Position numbers and translations under genes: made by a program | Notes under the pieces: model-generated | Databases searched by the model: none | What the model was told of the DNA's origin: nothing | The model's input: only the letters and a program-made list of their open reading frames with translations | Shown here: positions 1-7,251 of the stretch, in pieces | Position numbering within the stretch: the stretch's first letter is position 1 | Layout: each line of letters opens with the position of its first letter | From: Ancylobacter novellus | GTDB lineage: Bacteria; Pseudomonadota; Alphaproteobacteria; Rhizobiales; Xanthobacteraceae | Direction: 5' to 3' | Assembly: GCA_003241485.1 (NCBI GenBank) | Contig: QFQD01000069.1 | Coordinates: 1 to 19,413, forward strand | DNA length: 19,413 nt

Positions 1-1785
1 ACCCGTGTTGAACGGCAATATCGCGACATGTTCGGGCCGCGCCGCGCCGACCGACGTCACCAATATCTCCCGCCTCCCGCGCGGCGCCCCCGGCAGCAGC
101 CCCTCGCCACGCGCCAGCGGCAGTGTCGCCGCCGGTGCGCCCGCGCCCTGCAGTTCAGGCCCCGGCAGCGAGGCGAAGTTGTAGTTGGGCGGTGGCAGCG
201 CCATTGCCCAGTCGAGCGAGGGCGCCTGCCAGGGGTTGCGCACGCTGCGCTTGCCGAGACCGGCCTGCATCACGATGTCGGTCAGGAACAGCGCGAAGCC
301 GATGGTCATGACGAAGCCGAAGAAGGAGGAGGAGAGGTTCAACCACATCCATTCGGGATTGTCGGCATAGGTCGGAATGCGTCGCGGCATGCCCATCAGG
401 CCGGTGAGGTGCATGAGGAAGAACGTGCCGTGGAAGCCGATCAGGATGATCCAGAACGCCGCTTCCCCCAATCCCCGGATGCCGCGGCGCCCGCTCATCA
501 TCGGCATCCACCACGTCACCCCCGCCAGCATCGGAAAGACGAAGCCGCCGATGAGCACATAGTGCAGATGCGCGGTGACGAAGGCGGTGTCGTGCGCCTG
601 CCAGTTGAACGGCACCACGGCCAGCATCACGCCGGTCAGCCCGCCCATCACGAAGGTGAGGAAGAAGCCGAGCACGTAATACATCGGCAGCTTCAGCTCC
701 GGCCGCCCGCGCCACATCGTGCCGATCCAGGCGAAGATCTGCACCGCGGTGGGCACCGCCACCAGCATCGAGGCGGCGGAAAAGAACGCCAGCGCGAGAT
801 GGGGAATGCCCACCGCGAACATGTGGTGCACCCACAGCCCGAAGCTGAGGAACACCATGCCGAGAATGGCCGCCACGATGGCGCCGTAGCCGACGATCCG
901 CGTGCGGGACAGAACGGGAATGACCGTCGACAGCACGCCGGCCGCCGGCAGGAAGATGATGTAGACTTCCGGGTGGCCGAACAGCCAGAACAGGTGCTGC
1001 CACAGCAGCGGGTCGCCGCCGCGCGCGGGGTCGAAGAACGGCCAGTCGAAGGCGCGTTCGATCTCCAGCAGCACGGAACCGAGGATCAGCGGGGGGAAAC
1101 CCGCCAGCATCATCGCCGCCGTGCCAAGCATGTACCAGGCGAAGAGCGGCATCTGCGTCAGCCTCATCCCAGGCGCCCGCAGCCGCAGGATCGAAACCAT
1201 GAGCTCGATGGCCGCCGACAGGGCGGAGATCTCGACGAAGGTGACGCCGAGCAGCCACACATCGGCATTGATGCCCGGCGAATAGGCCCGCCCCGACAGC
1301 GGGGTGTACATGAACCACCCCTCGCCCGGCGCGACGCCGGCCAGCAATGCGGCGATCAGGATGCCGCCCCCGAGCAGATAACACCAGTAGCCCAGCGCCG
1401 AGAGGCGGGGAAAGGCGAGGTCGCGCGTGCCCAGCATCTTCGGCAGCAGGTACATCGCCAGCCCCTCAAGCAGGGGAATGGCGAACAGGAACATCATGAT
1501 GCTGCCGTGCATCGTGAAGATCTGGTTGTAGAGCGCCGTATCGAGGAACGCGCCCTGGGGGGTGGCGAGTTGCGCCCGGATCAACATGGAGAGCACGCCG
1601 CCAATGCCGAAGAACACGAAGGCGGTGCCCATGAAACGCAAACCCAGCGTGGTGTGGCTCACGCTGGTGATCTGGCCCCACAGGCCGGGATCATTGCGCC
1701 AGACCCGGTCCAGCTCCCGGTGAAGTTCAAGCGCCCGGCGCGCGGGATTGGCGGGAACGGCTAACGTCGCGTTGTCGCTGCTCAT
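1..1785 (-). CDS. Cytochrome c oxidase subunit I (partial, runs off left edge)
   Basis: Catalytic subunit of an A-type haem-copper oxidase that reduces O2 in the cytoplasmic membrane. It is open for 595 codons from ATG at 1785 to the window edge with no stop. Visible ligands are His93 in TMHGS (haem a), His271 and Tyr275 in GHPEVY (CuB and cross-linked Tyr, with the D-channel Glu273), the CuB pair His320-His321 in WVHHMF, and His406/His408 in TAHLHYV (haem a3/haem a). Asp122 (TRDLAFPR) matches the D-channel entrance. At the K-channel position the helix reads VPTAVQIFAW, so Gln349 replaces the usual Lys. After the twelfth helix a Pro/Ala-rich linker and a REILVTS segment follow (residues 535-595). 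This is longer than a plain subunit I and resembles the start of subunit I-III fusions, but the rest lies outside the window. The start overlaps the subunit II stop (ATGA). The locus resembles alternative oxidase operons of the CoxMNOP kind; that comparison is inference. Confidence 0.95.
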   Translation of the reverse strand, partial: MSSDNATLAVPANPARRALELHRELDRVWRNDPGLWGQITSVSHTTLGLRFMGTAFVFFGIGGVLSMLIRAQLATPQGAFLDTALYNQIFTMHGSIMMFLFAIPLLEGLAMYLLPKMLGTRDLAFPRLSALGYWCYLLGGGILIAALLAGVAPGEGWFMYTPLSGRAYSPGINADVWLLGVTFVEISALSAAIELMVSILRLRAPGMRLTQMPLFAWYMLGTAAMMLAGFPPLILGSVLLEIERAFDWPFFDPARGGDPLLWQHLFWLFGHPEVYIIFLPAAGVLSTVIPVLSRTRIVGYGAIVAAILGMVFLSFGLWVHHMFAVGIPHLALAFFSAASMLVAVPTAVQIFAWIGTMWRGRPELKLPMYYVLGFFLTFVMGGLTGVMLAVVPFNWQAHDTAFVTAHLHYVLIGGFVFPMLAGVTWWMPMMSGRRGIRGLGEAAFWIILIGFHGTFFLMHLTGLMGMPRRIPTYADNPEWMWLNLSSSFFGFVMTIGFALFLTDIVMQAGLGKRSVRNPWQAPSLDWAMALPPPNYNFASLPGPELQGAGAPAATLPLARGEGLLPGAPRGRREILVTSVGAARPEHVAILPFNTG

Positions 1786-2438
1786 GGCCGGGCCTCCTGC
1801 GCCCGCGGGGGCCAGTCGGCAGGGTCATGGGCGATGACCTCGAAGCGCATGGCGGCGTGCTCCAGCCCGCAGAACTCGGCGCACAGGCCTTCATAGGTGC
1901 CGGGCTGGGTGGCCTCGATGCGCAGGCGGTTCACCCGGCCGGGTATCGCATCCATTTTCCCGCCCAGCTGCGGCACCCAGAAGGAATGGATCACGTCGGC
2001 GGCGCTGATAAGCACATCGACCGGCTGGCCCGCGGGTATGTGCAGAACGCCTTCTGTCTCCACCGGACCGTCGGGGCCGGGCCGCGTGAAGCTCCATGTC
2101 CATTGCCGGGCGTGTGCCCGCACCTCCAGCGCCGGCCCGTGCGGCAGGATGCGCTCGCCGACCCAGAGCGCCGCGACAAGCATGAGCGTGAGCACGCCGA
2201 GCGAGAACCACACGCCGAGCCCGAAGGTCCATCGCCCCTCCTGCACGTCGCGAGGTCGACCGAAACCAATCGCGACCAAAGCGAGCACGAACAGCGTCAG
2301 CCCGGCGGCCCCGACCAGCATTGCCCACCACAGCCAGGCGATATCGCGCGCGACGGGGCCAGCGGGCGTCAGGGTCGAGAGCGGACCGGCACATCCCGCC
2401 AGAAGAAGGGGAACCGTAGTCGCGCCTGCGCACTTCAC
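1782..2438 (-). CDS. Cytochrome c oxidase subunit II, lipoprotein type
   Basis: Carries the CuA centre that accepts electrons from cytochrome c and passes them to subunit I. The CuA ligands are present: His151 (VIHSFWVPQ), Cys186-AEF-Cys190, His194 and Met197, with an aromatic QWTW segment at 112-115. Two transmembrane helices lie near residues 36-58 and 74-95. No cytochrome c domain follows, so it is not a caa3-type fusion. I chose the GTG at 2438 because the protein then begins MKCAGATTVPLLLAGC, a lipoprotein signal with lipobox LAGC and lipidated Cys16. No ATG fits, the reading frame continues upstream as noncoding sequence antisense to the DUF2231 gene, and there is no clear Shine-Dalgarno sequence. 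The product is 218 aa. Its stop overlaps the subunit I start by four bases, so the two are almost certainly co-translated. Function is firm; the start is moderately supported. Confidence 0.9.
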   Translation of the reverse strand: MKCAGATTVPLLLAGCAGPLSTLTPAGPVARDIAWLWWAMLVGAAGLTLFVLALVAIGFGRPRDVQEGRWTFGLGVWFSLGVLTLMLVAALWVGERILPHGPALEVRAHARQWTWSFTRPGPDGPVETEGVLHIPAGQPVDVLISAADVIHSFWVPQLGGKMDAIPGRVNRLRIEATQPGTYEGLCAEFCGLEHAAMRFEVIAHDPADWPPRAQEARP

Positions 2439-2471
2439 CGCAGAGGCCGGAATGCGAAAAAGGTGGAGCCG

Positions 2472-2981
2472 ATGGACATGCGCCCCAATCTGCTGGATCC
2501 GCTGGAGGAAAGGCGGGCCCTGCAAAACACGGAATCGAAGATCGCCATCGCCGGCCACCCGCTGCACGCCATGCTGGTGGCCTTTCCCATTGCGCTCGCC
2601 TTCAGCACGCTGGGCGCGGACCTGCTTTATCTGTGGACCGGAAACGACTTCTGGGCGCAGGTGGCGGGCTATGCCGTGTTCTGTGCCTTCGCCATGGGGG
2701 TATTGGCCGGCCTCACCGGTACGGCGGAGCTTCTGCTGGTGCGCGGAATCCGCAACCGCTCGGCCAGCTGGACGCATTTCGTCCTCGCCGTGATGCTGCT
2801 CTCGCTCTTCGGCGCGAACTGGATCATCCGCATCGGCAATGCCGAAGGCGCGGTGCTGCCGGTCGGGCTCGGCCTGTCGCTGGTGGCGGCGGGCATGACC
2901 GCGCTGACGGGCTGGCATGGCGGAAAGCTCGTCTTCGACTATCAAATCGGCACCAAAGCGGAAGGTAGCGGGCGGCCCTGA
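2472..2981 (+). CDS. DUF2231 family membrane protein
   Basis: Small integral membrane protein of 169 aa with no known biochemical role. It shows the DUF2231 signature: GHPLHAMLVAFPIALAF at residues 28-44 (His29, His32), helices near 36-56, 62-90, 100-119 and 128-146, and a C-terminal WHGGKLVFDY (148-157). The conserved His residues suggest haem or metal binding, but that is speculation. A purine-rich AGGTGGAG (2461-2468) precedes two candidate starts, ATG 2472 and ATG 2478; the second has the better spacing. The gene runs opposite to the oxidase genes on both sides. Its 5' end lies 33 bp from the subunit II start, and its 3' end overlaps the CopD/HemJ-like gene by 40 bp. DUF2231 genes are often found near cytochromes and oxidases in proteobacteria, so a link to the oxidase is plausible. 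Confidence 0.85.
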   Translation: MDMRPNLLDPLEERRALQNTESKIAIAGHPLHAMLVAFPIALAFSTLGADLLYLWTGNDFWAQVAGYAVFCAFAMGVLAGLTGTAELLLVRGIRNRSASWTHFVLAVMLLSLFGANWIIRIGNAEGAVLPVGLGLSLVAAGMTALTGWHGGKLVFDYQIGTKAEGSGRP

Positions 2982-3448
2982 GGCGCGGTCAGGGACTGCG
3001 GAAGCGCCTCGATCAGCGGCTGGAAATCCGGCTTGGCGAGGACGAGATAGAATACCGCGCCCATGCACAGCAGGCCGGCTGGCAATGCGAGCAGCACCGG
3101 TGGCATCTGGTAGGAGCCTCGCCCTTCCGAGGCCTGCACGTTGAGATGCCCGAGCCAGGCATGCACCAGCACCATGCCGACCACCGCGACGAGCTTGGCC
3201 ATCAGCCATGTATCGGTCACGCCGGCGGCGAAGATCAGCGCCGTGCCGGCGGCGATGGCGAGGATGGCCGCCGGGGTGACGATGCGCGTATAGGCGGCGT
3301 GGACCAGCAGGCGAAATTCGGAAAAGCCGGCCTGGGTGCGCACCTCTTCACGCCGGCCATAGAGCTGCAGCACGATGGGCAACGCCACCAGCCCGGCGCA
3401 CCACAGGCTCAGCGCGGCGATATGCACGGCCTTCAGGACAGCGATCAT
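2942..3448 (-). CDS. CopD/HemJ-like integral membrane protein
   Basis: A 168-aa polytopic membrane protein with about four helices (near 3-28, 52-75, 82-101, 117-138). The pattern HIAALSLWCAGLVALP, then an R-x-V-TPA segment (55-60), then W-LMAK-L resembles the CopD/HemJ (UPF0093) fold. His9 in the first helix and Lys85 at the head of the third are placed like the conserved His and Lys of HemJ proteins, which bind haem or protoporphyrinogen; equating them is inference. ATG 3448 overlaps the ctaG-like stop (ATGA), so it is translationally coupled to it, and the annotation should not start at the upstream in-frame codons inside that gene. The 3' end overlaps the DUF2231 gene antisense by 40 bp. 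A role in haem or copper supply for the oxidase is likely from context; the exact family name is uncertain. Confidence 0.75.
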   Translation of the reverse strand: MIAVLKAVHIAALSLWCAGLVALPIVLQLYGRREEVRTQAGFSEFRLLVHAAYTRIVTPAAILAIAAGTALIFAAGVTDTWLMAKLVAVVGMVLVHAWLGHLNVQASEGRGSYQMPPVLLALPAGLLCMGAVFYLVLAKPDFQPLIEALPQSLTAPQGRPLPSALVPI

Positions 3449-4173
3449 GCCCGCGCCGCCTCCCGCCAGCCGCGCCGCAGCAGCAGCGCGCCCATCAGGG
3501 CCAGGGGCAGCATCCCCGGCACCCACATGACCAGCCCGGCCAGTTGCTGGTCGCTCAACGCGTCGAGGCCATAGGCGGCAGTAAACTCCAGATGCTGCGG
3601 ATACAGCACCCGCGGCGCAAAGGTGAGAAGGGCAGCGATCAGCCCCATCTGGCCGGCAAGGGCCAGCAGCAGGCCGGTCGCGGGGATCCTCTCGGCCGGC
3701 CGCTCGCTGTGGAACAGCTGCGCCCAGAACACCCAGGCCGAACCCAGCAACCCCGCCTGCATCAGCCAGTAGACGGCTGGACTGTCCCAGGCGAGCGCAT
3801 AGGCCGCCGGCAGGTGCCACAGCCACAGGAAGACCGACAGGCCGACGAAGCCGGCGCCCGTTGGCAGACGAAGCTGGCCCGGCAGGCGAACCTCACGTGG
3901 CCATGCCAGCGCCAGCGCCGGCGCCGCGATTAGCACCAGCACGAGATGGTGCAGCCCCCGCGCGGCGAAGAGTGCGACGGTCAACGCGCAGAGCGGTGAG
4001 ACGAAAGCGAGAAAAACCGCGGCGGCGGCGAGGCAGGCCGGCCCCTTCGCCACACCCTTCACGCCCCATGCGGCGGCGAGCGGGGCAACGGCCAGCAGCA
4101 TGGGCAGGGGTGCGAGGTTCCAGGCGGTGATGAGCGCGTCGGGAGCCGGAGCCGGACCACAATAAGGAATCAT
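3445..4173 (-). CDS. ctaG: Cytochrome c oxidase assembly protein, Caa3_CtaG family
   Basis: Multi-pass membrane protein of the Caa3_CtaG family, thought to help insert or deliver copper to the CuB site of haem-copper oxidases. It is distinct from the periplasmic Cox11, which is also called CtaG. The 242-aa product has about seven hydrophobic helices. Family signatures are ARGLHHLVLVLIAAPALALAWP (71-92), FLWLWHLPAAYALAW (115-129) and the YWLMQ-GLLGSAWVFWAQLF stretch (135-154). Its histidines at 75, 76 and 120 are candidate metal ligands. I start at ATG 4173 (MIPYCGPAPAP) because the 34 upstream in-frame residues are Pro/Arg-rich, lack family character and would reach into the intergenic region. 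It is first in the minus-strand oxidase gene order and overlaps the next gene by four bases. Confidence 0.88.
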   Translation of the reverse strand: MIPYCGPAPAPDALITAWNLAPLPMLLAVAPLAAAWGVKGVAKGPACLAAAAVFLAFVSPLCALTVALFAARGLHHLVLVLIAAPALALAWPREVRLPGQLRLPTGAGFVGLSVFLWLWHLPAAYALAWDSPAVYWLMQAGLLGSAWVFWAQLFHSERPAERIPATGLLLALAGQMGLIAALLTFAPRVLYPQHLEFTAAYGLDALSDQQLAGLVMWVPGMLPLALMGALLLRRGWREAARA

Positions 4174-4401
4174 CTGATCCAATTCGGGTCTCCGTGGCGG
4201 CGGAAAGAGCGGGCGCGCGGGGGCCTTGGAGGTGGCATCGCCAAACCGCCCCCCTTCCGTAACGGCCGATGACAAGTGTGGTTCCGGTAAAATGCTCCAC
4301 TAGATCGACGCAAGCCGGCGGCGCCTCCGGTCGGCAGCCGGTTTCCACCGCCGCAACCGCTCATCCGTGCTTAACCGCCTTTTCCCCCGGCGCCGCAGCG
4401 G

Positions 4402-4407
4402 CTATGT
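4402..4407 (+). promoter_or_regulatory. Possible -10 element upstream of the zinc-finger gene
   Basis: CTATGT resembles the alphaproteobacterial -10 hexamer and lies 54 bp before the chosen start of the zinc-finger gene. The best -35 (TTTTCC, 16 bp upstream) is poor. The rest of 4174-4460, between ctaG and this gene, shows no ORF or repeat I can support; the ctaG promoter must also lie there. Confidence 0.25.
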
Positions 4408-4460
4408 TCCGCGCCATCACAACACGCGACCTTCAACTCAAGCGCGGACAGGCGAACATC

Positions 4461-4709
4461 ATGGCGGGCCACGTCGTTCCCCACTTCCAGAATTCGGCGG
4501 GGGTGCCGAGCATCTCCATCGCCGCCCGGGAATTCATGTGCGTCGGCGCCACGCCGCCCTTCGACCACCCGCATGTCTTCCTCGACATGGGCTCGGATAA
4601 CGAGATCATCTGCCCCTATTGCTCGACCCATTATAAATTCGACGCCAAGCTGCACGGCACCGAGACGGTGCCGCCCGGCGCGATCTACGAGATTCCGGCC
4701 GCCGCCTGA
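4461..4709 (+). CDS. Zinc-finger domain protein, zf-CHCC type
   Basis: An 82-aa protein of the zf-CHCC family, related to the zinc-binding C-terminal domain of the mitochondrial complex I subunit NDUFS6. Visible ligands are Cys27, His36 (with His38 nearby), Cys51 and Cys54 in the order C-x8-H ... CPYC. The stretch DHPHVFLDMG is typical of the bacterial members. Alphaproteobacterial homologues are usually about 80 aa, so I start at ATG 4461. In-frame ATG codons at 4404 and 4269 would add Arg-rich N-terminal sequence without family support. It may be linked to respiratory complex I, but that is known only for the eukaryotic relatives. The FAD monooxygenase gene follows after 18 bp, so they may be co-transcribed. 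Confidence 0.85.
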   Translation: MAGHVVPHFQNSAGVPSISIAAREFMCVGATPPFDHPHVFLDMGSDNEIICPYCSTHYKFDAKLHGTETVPPGAIYEIPAAA

Positions 4710-4727
4710 CGCGGCGCGGGTGACGCC

Positions 4728-5921
4728 TTGGCACCGAACAACATCGTCGTCGCCGGCGCCGGCATTGGCGGGCTGACGGCGGCGCTTGCGCTCGCACAGG
4801 CGGGCTTCCACGTCACCGTGCTGGAGCGCGCGGGGGCGATCGAGGAGGTTGGTGCCGGCGTCCAGCTCGCCGCCAATGCGACGCGCTGCCTCCAGGCGCT
4901 CGGCGTCTATGAACGCGTGCGTGCGCATGCCGTCCTCCCCACCGGTTTCGCGGTGATGGACGGCCGGCGCGGCAGCATCCTCACCAGCGCGCCCATGGGC
5001 GAAGCGGCGGAAAAGCGCTTCGGCGGCCCCTTTCTCGTCATCCACCGCGCCGACCTGCAGGCGGCGCTCGCCGCCGCCGCGCGTGAGATGCCCGCCATCG
5101 ACATACGCCTCGGGCGGACAGTTGATGGCTTCAGCGCGCTGTCCAACGGCATCGCCGTGCAGGCCGAGCGGCAGGACGGGGCCGAGGGCGAGGAAAGCGA
5201 ATCGATCCACGCCCGCGCGCTGATCGGCGCCGACGGGCTGCGCTCGGCGGTACGCGCCGTGCTGCATCCCGGCGTACGCCCATCCTTCCGCCACCGCGCG
5301 GCGTGGCGCGCCACCATTCCCGCCTCTGCACTGCCCTCCCGACTCGCCGATGCCGTTACCCGGCTGTGGCTCGGGCCCGGCGCGCATCTGGTCTCCTATC
5401 CGGTCAAGGCTGGCACGGCGATCAACCTCGTCGCCGTTACGCCGGACGAGCGGCAGGTGCATGGCTGGGGGCTGGCAGCCGCCCCGGAAGAACTGCTGGC
5501 GCATTATGCCGGCTGGAGCGCGGATGCGCTCACCCTGCTGCACGCGCCCGACAGCTGGCTGCGCTGGGCACTGTTCGATCTCGATCCCCTGCCCGCCTGG
5601 GGCGCCGGGCCAGTGACGCTGCTGGGCGACGCCGCCCACGCCATGCCGCCCTTTCTCGCGCAGGGCGCGGCGCAGGCGATCGAAGACGCGGTGGTGCTGG
5701 CCGGCTGCGTGAAGGGCGCCAGCGACATTCCGGCCGCGCTCCGCCAGTACGAGGCACTACGCCAGCCCCGCACCGCGCGCGTGCAGACCGCCGCGCGCGG
5801 CATGGACCGGATCTACCACCTCTCGGGTCCCGCGCGCCTTGCCCGCGACCTCGTGATGCGGGCCCGGTCGGGTGATGCGGTGCTGGAGCGCTATCGCTGG
5901 ATTTATGACTGGCAGGCATAG
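4728..5921 (+). CDS. FAD-dependent aromatic-ring-type monooxygenase
   Basis: Group A flavoprotein monooxygenase of the salicylate/3-hydroxybenzoate hydroxylase type, which uses NAD(P)H and O2 to hydroxylate a substrate. The 397-aa product has the three FAD signatures: GAGIGG at 10-15 (Rossmann), ALIGADGLRS at 164-173 (the DG motif) and GDAAHAMPPFLAQGAAQAIEDA at 300-321 (the GD motif, binding the ribityl chain). The substrate cannot be read from the sequence; no ring-cleavage or uptake genes for an aromatic pathway lie nearby. The start is TTG 4728, giving MAPNNIVVAGAGIGG. An upstream GTG is out of frame and no ATG fits. The gene ends 104 bp before the EamA transporter. A minus-strand open frame of 422 codons over most of the gene is only a GC-rich shadow. 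Confidence 0.9.
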   Translation: MAPNNIVVAGAGIGGLTAALALAQAGFHVTVLERAGAIEEVGAGVQLAANATRCLQALGVYERVRAHAVLPTGFAVMDGRRGSILTSAPMGEAAEKRFGGPFLVIHRADLQAALAAAAREMPAIDIRLGRTVDGFSALSNGIAVQAERQDGAEGEESESIHARALIGADGLRSAVRAVLHPGVRPSFRHRAAWRATIPASALPSRLADAVTRLWLGPGAHLVSYPVKAGTAINLVAVTPDERQVHGWGLAAAPEELLAHYAGWSADALTLLHAPDSWLRWALFDLDPLPAWGAGPVTLLGDAAHAMPPFLAQGAAQAIEDAVVLAGCVKGASDIPAALRQYEALRQPRTARVQTAARGMDRIYHLSGPARLARDLVMRARSGDAVLERYRWIYDWQA

Positions 5922-6025
5922 GATCGCGCCATCGCCTTTCCTCATGGCGCCCATGAAAACATCTCGTTTTCCGATGGGAGCCTGTTCGGCTAGCGTGCGC
6001 CATCAACCTTCCCCGGAGACCACCG

Positions 6026-6973
6026 ATGCCAACCGCATCGCCCGCGCGCGCGCCGTCCAGCCCGTCGGCGCCCGACGCACCGCTGACGGCGCCCGGCACC
6101 TTCCTGCCGCTGCCACTGCTGGTCGCGCTGTTCTGCGTATTGTGGTCGTCCGCCTTTGCCGGGGCGAAGCTGGCGCTTACCTCGTCTCCGCCACTGACGC
6201 TGCTGTCGATGCGCCTGCTCCTTGCGGGCACCATCATGCTGGCCCTGGCCTGGGTAGTGGACGGGCGCCCGCGCATGCGCCCGCGCGACGTCGCCGCCCT
6301 GGTCTTCATCGGCATCCTCAACAACGCGGTCTATCTCGGCCTGAACTGGACCGCCCTCACTTTTACCTCCTCGGCCTATACCGCCGTGCTCACCAGTTGC
6401 CTTCCCCTCGTGGTGGCGCTGTTCGCCGGCCCGCTGTTGGGTGAGCGGCTGACGCCGGCGAAATGGGCCGGCATCGGGCTCGGGCTTGTCGGGGTGGTGA
6501 TCGTGCTGCGCTCGCGCCTTGCCGGCGCGCATGAGAGCGTGGAGGGCACGGCGCTTATCATCGGCGGCATGCTGGCGCTCTCCGCCGGCACGCTGGGCTT
6601 CAAATATTTCGCGCCGCGCGGCGGGGTGTGGAGCGGCAACGCCATCCAGTGCCTCGCGGGCGGCGTCGCGCTGATTCCGCTCGTGCTGCTGCGCGAGGAT
6701 GTCGGTCAGGTGCGCCTCACCACGGAGCTGGTCGCCGGCCTTGCCTATCTCGTGGTGGCCGTGTCGATCGGCGGTTACGGGCTGTGGTTCTACCTGCTCA
6801 CCCGCTCCTCGGCGACGGCGGCCTCCAGCCTGCACTTCCTGATGCCCCCGCTCGGCCTGTTCTTCGGCTGGCTGCTGCTGGGCGAGGCGGTGCCGGCGCT
6901 CGACATCATCGGCATCGTGCCGATCGCGCTCGGCATCTGGCTGGTGACGCGCCCGAAATCCTCGGCGCGCTAG
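6026..6973 (+). CDS. EamA (DMT superfamily) transporter
   Basis: Predicted inner-membrane exporter of the drug/metabolite transporter superfamily. The 315-aa sequence has about ten hydrophobic helices after a Pro/Ser/Ala-rich N-terminal tail of some 28 residues. It has the two-fold EamA repeat: first half CVLWSSAFAGAKLAL ... LGLNWTALTFTSSAYTAVL with P-L-V-VALFAG, second half ending SSLHFLMPPLGLFFGWLLLGE and an IALGIWLVTR last helix. The substrate is unknown; relatives export amino acids or other metabolites. GGAG at 6015-6018 lies seven bases before ATG 6026, which fixes the start. A CTAGCG hexamer with TTTTCC 17 bp upstream, between the monooxygenase stop and this start, could serve as a weak promoter. 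No terminator is obvious after the stop. Confidence 0.9.
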   Translation: MPTASPARAPSSPSAPDAPLTAPGTFLPLPLLVALFCVLWSSAFAGAKLALTSSPPLTLLSMRLLLAGTIMLALAWVVDGRPRMRPRDVAALVFIGILNNAVYLGLNWTALTFTSSAYTAVLTSCLPLVVALFAGPLLGERLTPAKWAGIGLGLVGVVIVLRSRLAGAHESVEGTALIIGGMLALSAGTLGFKYFAPRGGVWSGNAIQCLAGGVALIPLVLLREDVGQVRLTTELVAGLAYLVVAVSIGGYGLWFYLLTRSSATAASSLHFLMPPLGLFFGWLLLGEAVPALDIIGIVPIALGIWLVTRPKSSAR

Positions 6974-7017
6974 CCGGGCTCGCTCTCGGTCCAGCGACGC
7001 TTGGATTCCTCCAGATG

Positions 7018-7251
7018 CGCGCGCTGCAGGGGCACGGGCTGACCTTCACCATCGGGCGCGGCAACGACATATGCTGTATGGCGATCCTCGCCATACGCCA
7101 TCTCGTCGTCGGCGCCGATCTGGACGAGGTGCGCGCCGCGCCGGGCCGGTTCTGGCGCACCTCACCAGCGACAGCCAGCTACGCTGGATCGGCCCGGAAA
7201 AGGGCGTGATGCACCTCGCCACCGGCGGCGTGGTCAACGCGTTCTGCAGAC
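7018..7251 (+). pseudogene. Relic of an L-fuconate dehydratase gene (enolase superfamily)
   Basis: Two adjacent frames encode consecutive pieces of an L-fuconate dehydratase-like protein, from the N-terminal part of the mandelate racemase/enolase family. The first piece (7021-7158) reads LQGHGLTFTIGRGNDI, then HLVVGADLDEV and PGRFWR. The second (about 7158-7248, shifted frame) reads HLTSDSQLRWIGPEKG, then VMHLATGGVVNA. In the intact family these join as FWR-(H)-LTSDSQLRWIGPEKG, so one base appears lost around 7156-7160. The normal N-terminal region, the rest of the domain and the whole catalytic barrel are missing, so this cannot make the enzyme. L-fuconate dehydratase acts in L-fucose breakdown; no other gene of that pathway is visible. 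The identification comes from remembered family motifs and should be checked by a translated search. Confidence 0.75.

Noticed and set aside
155..1384. Minus-strand 409-codon frame in the oxidase region
   Set aside because: It is an out-of-phase frame of the same strand as subunit I; the true frame has all haem and copper ligands.
28..1764. Plus-strand open frame of 578 codons
   Set aside because: It lies antisense to subunit I, is extremely His/Arg/Glu-rich, matches no family, and arises from the GC-rich third positions of the real gene.
2439..3209. Long N-terminal extension of subunit II
   Set aside because: It is antisense to the DUF2231 gene and has no domain character; the lipoprotein signal beginning at 2438 explains the start better.
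4371..5639. Minus-strand open frame of 422 codons
   Set aside because: Shadow of the zinc-finger and FAD monooxygenase genes; no family match and an unnatural composition.
5943..5955. CATGG-CGC-CCATG hairpin after the monooxygenase gene as a terminator
   Set aside because: The stem is only five base pairs and no T run follows.
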